Positions 55,154-64,000 of a DNA stretch of 64,000 bases are shown here, in pieces. Each line of letters begins with the position of its first letter. The stretch's first letter is position 1. Source of the stretch: Larix kaempferi. Its lineage: Eukaryota > Streptophyta > Pinopsida > Pinales > Pinaceae. The stretch covers positions 313,001 through 377,000 of the forward strand of contig BSBM01001027.1 in NCBI GenBank assembly GCA_027924585.1, given 5' to 3'. The notes below the pieces were generated by a model. That model was not told where the DNA came from. It saw only the letters and a program-made list of their open reading frames with translations, and made no database searches. The position numbers were made by a program, and so were the translations under genes.

Positions 55154-57862
55154 TTATATAATAGCAATATCTTTGGTATGGATTTCATCGATTGCAATTT
55201 GATCGTGTGGCGACACTGCGATCTTAATTCCGCGGGCTTTCAAAATGTGTACCCATTCGGATTTCGAAAGGTCTTCTGCTTTCGGGGTGTGCTCTTCAAC
55301 AAGGAACTCCACTTCTTCAAGATTCCTTAGGTTCTCTATTCCTTCGGCCATATTTTTGAGTTTGTCACACCATTTGACTCGGAAATACTTTAACATTGGC
55401 ATTGCTTCAGGATGCAAAGACGGAAACTTTTCCAAACGAGTAAACTTTGCTATGATGAGCTCTTCCAGCCTTGGAAATGCCATACCTTCTCCAAACTCCT
55501 TTGGAAACTCAATGCACTCGTCATTGACTGACAAGTGCAGCCTTTTCAAATTAGGAGTGCTTTCTAGTCCTTTATAATCTTTCATGTCAATGAAATCTAA
55601 TTTCAGCTCCATGAGATTCTCAAGCCAAAATATCCATTCGGGGACCACGCATTTCTGTAGGCGAATTACTTCAAGGCGTGCCATGACTCCCATGTCGCTT
55701 GGAAGATCGAGGGGGCGTGAACTATTATTTTTAAAGGAGAGGGTCCGCATCTTCTTCATCTCCCCAAAAGTCCCCACCCCGACTTGAATACTATCTTGTG
55801 AAGGAACGCCAATTTCTAAAGATAGTTGTTGCAAACTTGTCAAACCTTTGAGACCACTCAACTGCAAGGCTTGGGTATCAGGGTGGGCACCCCATAGATT
55901 AGCTTTCAATGTCTGCAGATGGCCAAGTTCCGATATTCCAACAGGCAAGCTCTTCAAATCTCCGCAACTCTCCACATTCAGATATAGCATAGATTCGTGC
56001 TTCCCTATCCCTGAATGCAGCTTTGATAGATTGGAACAATGACAAACATCCAGAAACTGGAGGCGCCTCAATCTAGTCAAATTCTCTGGCAGCTCCGAGA
56101 TGTTTGTCCAAGACAAATTCAAATACTTCAAATGTTTTAATTTCCCAATAGATTTGGGCAATGAACGGATGTCAGTGTGACTTAAATCTAACACTGTGAG
56201 ATATGTCAGATTCTTAAAAAACCTTTCAGAGATTGATGCAAGCAGGAAATTTTGAGAGAGCAATAAAATGCGGAGCCTTGAACAGTCGATGGCCTCGTTC
56301 ATTGTCGATATGTCGTTTTTCATCAATGAAATGCTACGCAAGCCCATATTGCAAGCTTCCACTGGTAAAATTTTCAGTTGTTCTCCGGCCTTGAACAAAC
56401 ATTTAGTTTGTTTGAGAGATTCAGAAACGGCCATATCATGCAATAAATCATGAATTTTGCAACTTTCTACTCTCCCATCCCCACCAATTTGTGAAACTTC
56501 GATCAGACATCGATCGATTAGTTCGTTTATGTACGAACGTCCCACATCGTATGCAATTTCTGCTACAGCTACTTGAGTAGATACAAATCCTTGAGCAATC
56601 CACATATTCAGTAAATGCTGACACTCTATTTCAAAATTTTTAGGAAAAACAGAAAAGAAAAGAAAGCAAGGCTTGAGATCATCGCGCAAAGCCTCGTAGC
56701 TTAACCTTAGAGAGGCCATAACCACGTCCTTCATTGCGTCGAGTCCGTTTAGACGACTCGTAGTCCGTTCCCATTCATTAGGAAGCCATCTTACTCTGGA
56801 CATATATGCTCCTGTTGTTTTGATGGCCAATGGCAATCCATGGCATTTTTCTAGAATAGGATGGCAGTTGACGTTCTTCAGCTCCTCTGGAAGATGATGT
56901 TCTGGGCAGTCCGGAAAAGCGTAAATGCAAAACAATTCCCAGCTGTGTCCATCTGATAAATAACTCATCGTATGGATGTAAGCATCTGACCGGAAACTTT
57001 CTGCAACTTTCCTATTACGGCTTGTGATCACAATATTATGTTTCCTTTGGACTAACCACTTGATAAACTCAATTAGCTGAGCATTTTCAGTATCCCACAC
57101 ATCATCGAAAACAAACAGGCAACGTTTTCCCTGTAATTTATCGATGAAATTCTTAATCTGCTCCTCCGTGTTGTCATCGCCAAGCTTCAACTGACTCCCT
57201 ATTTGTTTGAACACATTCTTAGCATCCCATTTCTGCGATACTACGACCCAAGAGCGATGCTCCTGAAAATATTTCTGGACCCTCTGGCTCTTAGAAACGC
57301 TTTGGACCAGAAGAGTTTTGCCTTGCCCTCCCACGCCCACAACGGCAATCACTCGAGGGCCTTCTTCCTTCAATATTAAATCAGTAATCTTTTCAATATC
57401 ATTTTCCATGCCCACAGGTGGCGATTCTTTTTTAAGAAGACGAGCACTTGCGTTCAGCCTTTCCACTGAAGTAGATTCAAGAATATCACTCAGATCGACT
57501 ACTGAGCGAACATGTTTGATATATTTGGCACTGAGATGTATCTTTGTAATTCTTTCATTTAACTTCTTTATCTTACGGCTCATCTTATCCTGGAGGATCA
57601 GGTTGTAGCGAAAGTTGCGAGCTGCTCTGCATTCTTCCACAATGTCAACAGCATCGTCCAACACATCCTCAAGTTCGTCAAGCCAATTGCAAATTGAAGG
57701 GGAGTTCCTCTTAACTCCGGTGATCTCCAAGACGGATTTAATGGATTCAAGCTCGTTCCAAAGGGACTCGAAATCCTCTCTGAAATGACTAACGAGGGAC
57801 GCCTCTTGTAACAAATATTTAGCGAGAATAGAACTCAAGTGTTCCATAAGCGACACTGCCAT
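55154..57862 (-). CDS. CC-NB-ARC-LRR (CNL) disease-resistance-type receptor
   Basis: 902 residues, single exon, intact. Start at ATG 57862-57860 (M-A-V-S-L-M-E-H-L); the open frame extends 7 codons upstream without another ATG. N-terminal coiled coil (~1-130) with L-D-E-L-E-D-V-L-D-D (~61-70), an EDVID-like motif. NB-ARC: P-loop G-V-G-G-Q-G-K-T (176-183), RNBS-B V-I-T-S-R-N, kinase-2 L-F-V-F-D-D-V-W-D (249-257), G-L-P-L-A (342-346), F-S-V-F-P (RNBS-D, ~403-407), and I-H-D-L-L-H-D (~470) in place of M-H-D. LRRs from ~540 to ~850 (L-T-V-L-D-L-S-H, L-K-Y-L-N-L-S-W). Such proteins sense pathogen effectors in the cytoplasm and trigger defence. A truncated paralogue is at 43173-43627. No specific ortholog is assigned. 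Confidence 0.96.
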   Translation of the reverse strand: MAVSLMEHLSSILAKYLLQEASLVSHFREDFESLWNELESIKSVLEITGVKRNSPSICNWLDELEDVLDDAVDIVEECRAARNFRYNLILQDKMSRKIKKLNERITKIHLSAKYIKHVRSVVDLSDILESTSVERLNASARLLKKESPPVGMENDIEKITDLILKEEGPRVIAVVGVGGQGKTLLVQSVSKSQRVQKYFQEHRSWVVVSQKWDAKNVFKQIGSQLKLGDDNTEEQIKNFIDKLQGKRCLFVFDDVWDTENAQLIEFIKWLVQRKHNIVITSRNRKVAESFRSDAYIHTMSYLSDGHSWELFCIYAFPDCPEHHLPEELKNVNCHPILEKCHGLPLAIKTTGAYMSRVRWLPNEWERTTSRLNGLDAMKDVVMASLRLSYEALRDDLKPCFLFFSVFPKNFEIECQHLLNMWIAQGFVSTQVAVAEIAYDVGRSYINELIDRCLIEVSQIGGDGRVESCKIHDLLHDMAVSESLKQTKCLFKAGEQLKILPVEACNMGLRSISLMKNDISTMNEAIDCSRLRILLLSQNFLLASISERFFKNLTYLTVLDLSHTDIRSLPKSIGKLKHLKYLNLSWTNISELPENLTRLRRLQFLDVCHCSNLSKLHSGIGKHESMLYLNVESCGDLKSLPVGISELGHLQTLKANLWGAHPDTQALQLSGLKGLTSLQQLSLEIGVPSQDSIQVGVGTFGEMKKMRTLSFKNNSSRPLDLPSDMGVMARLEVIRLQKCVVPEWIFWLENLMELKLDFIDMKDYKGLESTPNLKRLHLSVNDECIEFPKEFGEGMAFPRLEELIIAKFTRLEKFPSLHPEAMPMLKYFRVKWCDKLKNMAEGIENLRNLEEVEFLVEEHTPKAEDLSKSEWVHILKARGIKIAVSPHDQIAIDEIHTKDIAII

Positions 57863-58943
57863 GTTTCTTTTGCTGCTCCTCACCTCACTGTCCCTCCGTT
57901 ATAGTCTCTTCTTCAGAACTCTGCGCTCAGGATATAATCATTGTGTATGGAATACTCCCACCTTTAAAATCTTTGTATTTCGAAAGGAAGGAATAATTTT
58001 ACCTTTTTGGCAAGCTAATATAATATAATAGGAACGAATATTTTTACTTTTGTAGTCTAAACTAAATTTATGCTAATATTTATATTTATAGTAATAAGAG
58101 ATTAAAGAGATATTAACACAACGGCTCCGTGATTCTTCAATTTAGCATCTAAAAACCCAACGTACCATCTTCCCTTTATTTTTCTTTTGGTACCTCTCTC
58201 TATGACATGATGACAATATACACGACTGATTGGTCCCTCCCTCCGTGATTGTTCAGTTTAGCATCCAAACCCCCAACTTTCCTTTAGTTTCTTCACTTTA
58301 CTTTTTTTTCGCACCTTTGGAAACCTCTTTGTTTTTGTCTTTAGTTAAAGAATATATTTTAATTCATATTAACTTTGGACCTCACCCTTCATATTAAGAA
58401 TGAAGCAATAAATAACTACCCACCTTCCTTTTCATCGAGGAATATCTTTGCTTTTTTTAACTAACCCTTTGCCTTTTAACTAACTTAATATCTTCCTTAA
58501 CTCATAGAAAATATTGTTTTTGGTTAAAGAATATCTTTCCTTAACTCATAGAAAATATTGTTTTTGGTTAAAGAATATCTTCCTTAACTTATAGAAAAGC
58601 TTTTAACTTATAGAATATCTTTTAGTTCCTATAACTTTGAAAAGCTTTTAACTTCAAATGAAAACAAAAATGGCTCACCCTTCCTATTGGAAATGAAAGC
58701 AATAAATAACTCCCCACAAGCCACCTTCCTTTAAATCGAAGAATATCTTTGCTTTTATTAACTAATCTTTGCTTTTTAACTAACTTAATATCTTCCTTAA
58801 GTCATCGAAAAGAGAGAAATAACTACCTACCTTCTTTTCCACCATGGACAACTTTGCCTTTACCAGTAAGGGAAAAAGAGTGGTTGTATGTGAATGATTT
58901 AAAATATGATGATACGATGATTTAAAATATGGCTAAATTCTAC
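57863..58943. other. NLR upstream region with local duplications
   Basis: Presumed promoter side of the NLR. An AT-rich TATATTAG-like sequence on the minus strand near 58020 could be a TATA box; this is weak. Two local duplications: GTGATT.TTCA.TTTAGCATC (58129-58155 and 58243-58270), and about 120 bp at 58390-58505 repeated at 58682-58805 (CAATAAATAACT...AACTTAATATCTTCC). Between them ATAGAAAATATTGTTTTTGG is repeated at 58505 and 58546. No gene. Confidence 0.5.
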
Positions 58944-61549
58944 TCGGATGACTTGTATTCATCGGCTTGGCAATAGTGTGGTAGATTATGTTATTTTTGA
59001 TATCTCTTATCCAACAAGTTAGTGGATTTTGACATCTTAAACGACCATGAGCCTAACTCTGATCATAGGCCTTTAATTATAACTCTCAATATTGCCATGC
59101 ATAGCAATCCCAAAGAGGAAAAGTATCATTGCCAAAGGCACATGATCTTCGATAAAAATAAAACCGACCTTTTTCTCCATGATTTAAAAAACTTTTTGTT
59201 TCCTTTATCTAGAATGGAGAATATAGAAAATCTCTACCATAATTTTACCACAGCCCTCTCGTCATCCATTAGCAAGTTCTTTATTGAAGTCTCGGTTAAA
59301 AAGAGAGATAGTATAACCAACCCTTGGTATGATCAAGAGTGTAAAAATGCAAGAAAAGAAATCAAGCAAGCTACTGTGGAATCGATAAAAATGGACAAGA
59401 TAAATCACTACAAAACCATAATTAAAAGGAAAAAAATGCATTATCTTAGTAAATGACAGGAAAATCTCTTACACCTTTCCAAGGTGGCTCCTAAGAAATT
59501 CTGGAGGCAAATTCTAACTCGCAAAACAAAAGAAGATATTAAGATTGCTTTAAAAGATTGGAATTCCTATCTTAAATTTTTTACAAATCCTCGGATATCA
59601 GAGATAACATTCAAACCCTCCTTACAATGAAAGAACTTTTCTCATCAGAAGACATAGACTTTGGGGTTAATCACTTAGCAAATGGAAAATCCAAAGACAT
59701 TGAAGGCTACCAAGCATAAATCTTAAAAATTGGGGGCCCTGTCCTCATCCCGCACATCCACAAACTCTTTAATCTAGCAGTCAAGAAATGGATCCCTACA
59801 CCTTGGACTCATAACCTCATTATTCCTATTTTCAAAAGTGGCGATAAAAATAACCCCTCTAATTATCGAACCATTATGATTAGCCCTCTCCTAGCCACAT
59901 TATACGGTATTATCTTAGAAAAAGAAGATCAACGAATAGCTAGAGATGGAAGGTAAGAGGGCTAAAGGCCAAGCAGGTTTTAGAAGGAATCATTCAACCA
60001 AGGACCACCTCATTATGCTTAGGATCATTGTAGAGGAATGTCGTAATAATAAGTCAAATATTTTTTGTTGCTTTGTGGACTTTAGGAAAGATTTTGATAC
60101 AATGCCTAGAAATAACTTGTTGAATAGGCTAGAGGAGCTTAGTGTTCCTTTTGAATTGAGAGCTTTCACGATAAGGTTATACGAAAAGTTCATTGCCAAG
60201 TTTAAGAATATCGAGGGCTGGTCAGCAGATATAAACTGTAATATTGGATTTAAGTAAGATCGCCCCATCTCGCCTACCCTTTTTGGTATTTACATCGATA
60301 AACTAGAAAGGTGTTTAGAAGAAGCAGGTTGTGTCGGCACGATCTTAGCTAGGATAGTTATCATCCTCCTGCTTTATGTTGATGATATTGTTCTTACGGC
60401 AAGGTTCCCTTTGATATCAATAAAAAATTAAGAATTCTCAAATATTTCTATTCTAACATGGGTATGACTGTTAACACCGACAAGACAAAAGTTATGATTA
60501 TAAAATCTAAGAAAAAAACCTACGGAAAATTTTATTTATGATAACAGTAAATTGGAGGAAGTGAATTCTTACAAGTATCTTGGAATTGATATTCATCACA
60601 AGTTCAATTGGAGCCATATAATTGAGAAAAGGATTAATGGAGGATGGAAAGCTTATCTTGGTCTTGAAAATAATTGTAAATCATCCAACATGGTCATGTG
60701 GGATAAAAAAAAGTTCCTCATTGAAACTCTTGTCATCCCCGTTATCATATACGGTTGTGAAGTATGGGGGTACATCATTTCTAGAGAATCTTGGAGAAAG
60801 ATTGAGCAAATCCAAAAGCACTTTATAACTTATAACCTCAAAATTAAAAGCAACACGCCTTATCCTATTCTCTTGTAGAAGTGGGTCTTTCCCCCATCAA
60901 GAGCATGGTTATGACTAGGTATCTGATGTACAAGCACAAGATAAATAACATTGAAAATGAGAGACTTCCTAAAATTTCTTTAAATTCAAGTCAAAACCAA
61001 TTACTCCTCAACCGGAGTTGGTGTAAAGATACGATGGCTTGGTTAGACCATTGGGGCATTGATGAAAATGACACTTTGCAAAATATCGATAATGTCAAAA
61101 ATATTATTTCTTCTAAGATTAAAGAGAAATTGTGGTGCGAGGAAAATTTAGTGATTAAGAGAAAACTAAGATACTATAAGGAGGTCATTAACCCTAATTT
61201 GGAAGATCATAATTATCTCTCATTGGTAACTAGTTCAAAGAAGAAAATGAATATAGCCAAGATTAGAACGAACTCTCATGAGCTCCATAGCAAAACAGGT
61301 CATTGGTCTATTCCCAAAACTCCGTGGGCGGAAAGGGTTTGCCATCTTTGTGAGTCTATGAGCATTGAAGATGAAAATCACTTTCTCTTAGAGTGTCTTG
61401 CTTACACCTACATTAGATATGAGTTTCATAGTATTTTCTACAATACAAACCTTTCTAACCTCCTGACTTGCCAAAACTATAGTGAGCTTGGAAAGCTTCT
61501 TTCTAAGCTTTTTGAGCATAGGAACAAAAGTTTAAAGCAAATCAAGTAA
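58944..61549 (+). pseudogene. Non-LTR ORF2 remnant: endonuclease end, RT, C-terminal zinc motif
   Basis: Endonuclease tail: R-L-G-N-S-V-V-D-Y-V (~58958) and N-S-D-H-R-P-L (~59058), with W-Y-D-Q-E-C (~59322). RT: G-Q-A-G-F-R-R-N-H-S-T-K-D-H (~59970), V-D-F-R-K-D-F-D-T (~60078), a damaged I-G-F-K-stop-D-R-P-I-S-P-T-L (~60250) and catalytic L-L-Y-V-D-D-I-V (~60375). Downstream: Y-K-Y-L-G-I-D-I-H (~60575), Y-G-C-E-V-W-G (~60750). C-terminal C-H-L-C...H-F-L-L-E-C (~61340-61400). Frameshifts near 58995, 60420-60540 and 60877, and stops at 59454, 59718, 59955 and 60255, make it inactive. The last 222 codons (60881-61549) are fully open. Confidence 0.88.
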
Positions 61550-61628
61550 TAACCTTCGTAAGGTCTGATAGACCAAAGTTGGTCTCAGTGACGTTAATCA
61601 TCATCATCATCGTCATCATCATGATAAA
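58944..61628 (+). mobile_element. RTE/Jockey-like non-LTR retrotransposon, 5'-truncated
   Basis: Second, unrelated LINE type. It begins within the endonuclease domain and ends in a short repeat tail (ATC-rich, 61597-61624) instead of poly(A). It carries the RT but no RNase H, unlike the L1-type LINE at 35482. The 3' end GACCAAAGTTGGTCTCAGTG has a small inverted repeat (GACCAA-AG-TTGGTC, 61571-61584) just before the tail. Confidence 0.85.
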
Positions 61629-61845
61629 ATAAAAACACTAAAGTTTAAATAAAAACAACTTTGTTATAAACCAAGTCTTTGTTATAATTATAAATTTTAA
61701 TATTAAATCAAATTTTATAAAAAAAAATACTTATTTAAAATTTATTGGGTCTATATTGCCAACCAAACATGGGAAACAGATCAACGTCATCACTACATAC
61801 TACATGTGTTTGGATTTTTTTACGTCATTCTTATTGTTAATATTG
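61629..61845. other. AT-rich spacer
   Basis: No feature recognised between the end of the non-LTR element and the RNase H remnant. Confidence 0.5.
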
Positions 61846-62260
61846 GGATTGGATTTAGGGTTCGCAGGTGCGGGGAGGGGTGCTCTTCAACCACAGAGGA
61901 AATATAAACAATACATATGCTTCAGGATTGGGGGTGACTTCAAATAATCAAGATGAAGCCATGGCACTATTGCAAGGTTTTCCACAATCTCACTGAGAGA
62001 AGATAAGACATATAATAGTATTTGGGGATTCAATGTTTATGATTCGATGCCTATCTCTTAAATTGAATCCAAAGGAAGGATATCTTTGTCGAATACTAAT
62101 ATGGAAAAATCAATAACTGATCTATTTGAAGAAGTGTAAGTCTTTCATGTTCTACGTGAATTAAATAGACAAGCCGATCATAAGCAAAACAATGCATGTA
62201 ATCTAGAGCAAGGAACTTTAGAACTCATTCCACCTCCAATAATTTCATGCTATATTTTAC
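61846..62260 (+). pseudogene. RNase H-domain (RVT_3 type) remnant
   Basis: Fragments across shifted frames reconstruct the order of a plant RNase H-like domain: G-F-A-G-A-G (~61860), G-V-L-F-N-H-R-G-N-I (~61880), L-G-V-T-S-N-N-Q-D-E-A-M-A-L-L-Q-G (~61930), I-I-V-F-G-D-S-M-F-M-I-R-C-L (~62012), G-Y-L-C-R-I-L (~62080), F-E-E-V-stop-V-F-H-V-L-R-E-L-N-R-Q-A-D-H (~62127-62175), N-N-A-C-N-L-E-Q-G (~62190). The E and second D of the catalytic set are visible; the first D is not. This kind of domain occurs at the end of plant L1-type elements and as stand-alone genes. Which one this was cannot be told. Confidence 0.7.
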
Positions 62261-64000
62261 CAAGACTAATTTATCCAAAACATGTTTAAGCATATGGATC
62301 TCCATTTATTGGCCATGGGGCGGTTTCATGTTAACAAGTGGTAGAGAAATCTCATGTGGGATGTCACATTTAAGAATGCAATCTACAGAGGAATAAGGGA
62401 GTTAATTGTGGCATGCCTGGTGAGATGGTTTGCATGTGAGGTCAAGTGGAGAAAGATGGACACCCTATGTAATTTGTCATTGATTAATGGCAGGAAAATC
62501 ATGGGGGGGTTGTGTTGATTATTTGGCTAAGTCGGAGGGAAACCACATTTGTAATAGAGTGAAAATTTGAGTTGAAACATGGTGGATAAAGGAATTCAAA
62601 ACCAGTCCAAATAATGTTGAAAAGATATTGTATATTGCATCTTTGGTGAGGAATGAGATGTGGTACATCTCTATAATTGTCCTTCCAAGATTCACATAAA
62701 GCTTCAATATCACAATTCACCAATGAATTTGAAGGTTACGCTTTATTTCTGAACTTCTTTTGGAGTTAGAGGATCACCATTGGAACATGGATATCTGTCT
62801 TCGCCTACTACGAAGGAGGCCATTCATAGTGGAAAGGTTCTCCAATGAAAAGCATGAGATCAACTGCGGACAAGTTTTCAAAATCAAAGTATTCTTTATT
62901 GTGAAGGTATGCATTTCAATTTTTCAAAATCAAAGTATTCTTTATTGTGAAGGTATGCACTTCGATCCTTCAAATTAGTCGACTATGTAGAATTCTGAAT
63001 AGAGATACTGTTGTTTTTTAACGGTTAAATTGATACACTTCTATAGAAATAGAAGTTAAGTTTTTAGAAGTTAGAACTATCGATACCTAACATCCCTCTT
63101 GCTATAGAAATTTAGAGAACCAAGCAAACTAAAGGTAGGGAAAGGACCTGAATAGTTTCATGATAGAGAATGCAAATGAGAGAAGGAAAATCATTAGCAA
63201 GAGAATTGAGAGTCTGAATGTTGAAATTTATGAAGTAGTTTTGCAAGCACTGTATAAATTGGATGATCATGGTAAAACGATCGATAATATTTTTGTTAGA
63301 AACTCGTCAATCATGTAGATTCAATTGGAAGTGATGAGTGGATAGGTGAATAAACTGACTTCCAAGTTCATTATGGATGAAATCAAAATTGATTATCTTA
63401 AAGGAAAAAATTCTGAGCATGAGGATCAAATTCAAGCCCTACAGCTTAAGGTGCAGTTACGGGATCAAGGGGATTATACAGGTTATGAAGAACATCTAAA
63501 AATCCATACTTATTAAGACTCAAGAGGATCAAATGGTGGTACCCAAAAAATGGTAGAGATGGAAAACATGGAGGACCAAGCAAGTATGGAAGCTCAAAAA
63601 ATATTAGGCGCTCCTCGAGATGCAGAGAATAAGGCAAAAGGCTTCTAGAGGCCATGTTCTCTTTTTTTTTTATTTTTTTGTAATGGAGTTTAAATGTGTT
63701 TTTCTATTTGGTCAGCACTATAGGGTGTACTTTATTAACATAGATGCAAAGAACAAAAATCTAGGAGTCTCCAATTGGCATGAGCTAGAAAATTTGCATT
63801 TTGAAAAGATATTTGTAGATCTCCTATTATGAAATATTATGTTGTACACATGTTGACCAGTGAGGTCACAACCTTTTTTTATCAATACCAGAAGAATTCG
63901 TTTCCGTCAAAAAATATTGGGATTCGATTGGAGGCAGAGAAGTTATGGAGGCTTCAATGAGTCTCGTGAATGACTCTTGCTCTTTTACCCTTTCATTCGT
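62261..64000. other. Right-edge region without a supported gene
   Basis: Contains a 46-bp tandem duplication (units from 62875 and 62921, TTTTCAAAATCAAAGTATTC...). The plus strand at 63155-63640 has a charged, coiled-coil-like open run with stops (R-R-K-I-I-S-K-R-I-E-S-L; H-E-D-Q-I-Q-A-L-Q-L-K) that I cannot assign. No start, domain or transposon end was recognised. Confidence 0.45.

Noticed and set aside
57863-57883. NLR start 7 codons upstream of 57862
   Set aside because: The upstream frame begins at a GTG, not ATG; the first ATG gives a normal CC-domain N-terminus.

Overview
This is eukaryotic DNA from a large, repeat-rich plant genome, most likely a seed plant. A gymnosperm/conifer is my inference from the transposon mix, the long AT-rich intergenic stretches and the intronless CC-NLR gene; it is not proven. 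No rRNA, tRNA, organellar or bacterial features were seen. Only one gene looks intact: a CC-NB-ARC-LRR resistance-type gene on the minus strand (55154-57862). Almost everything else is transposable elements, their satellites, or broken genes.

Layout. 1-10140: a degenerate Ty1/copia element (A) runs off the left edge. Its 3' LTR was split at 3439/9544 by a second, minus-strand copia element (B, 3440-9538, TSD GTCTC). Element B has lost most of its coding capacity and carries three tandem-repeat families plus a striking series of micro-hairpins (4763-5387). 10141-13013: first part of a duplicated block. 13014-34784: material absent from the other copy of that block. It holds a 299-bp tandem duplication, a decayed coiled-coil protein gene (14798-17650), a candidate solo LTR, a Pif1-like helicase fragment, a recent copia element C (27658-32883, two 316-bp LTRs, TSD GATTC) and a DUF761-type pseudogene (33684-34391). 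34785-43627: the block resumes. It is interrupted by a full-length plant L1-type LINE (35482-42056, minus strand, 16-18-bp TSD) and ends in a truncated 3' fragment of the NLR gene. 44853-50250: a candidate two-gene DNA transposon with GC-rich, alternating purine/pyrimidine ends. 50994-55577: the second copy of the block, leading directly into the intact NLR gene. 58944-61628: a second, RTE/Jockey-like non-LTR element (plus strand), followed by an RNase H-domain remnant. The rest of the right edge shows no clear gene.

How it fits together. The window looks like an NLR locus that was duplicated in direct orientation. The right copy kept a complete NLR; the left copy kept only the last ~150 codons and was then filled with transposons. 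The right copy acts as an empty-site reference: it directly shows the LINE insertion at 35483/42057 and is consistent with the copia insertion ending at 10140. Element C is young by LTR similarity (about 14 differences in 316 bp by eye) and its polyprotein is interrupted only by four in-frame TAG codons.

The best candidates for something undescribed are (i) the micro-hairpin series, whose stems differ between units but stay self-complementary around a short pyrimidine-rich loop, and (ii) the 5.4-kb element at 44853-50250, which pairs a D-G-C-A-x-Q-F-K / H-G-K-G-x-x-D-G protein with a convergent spliced second gene.
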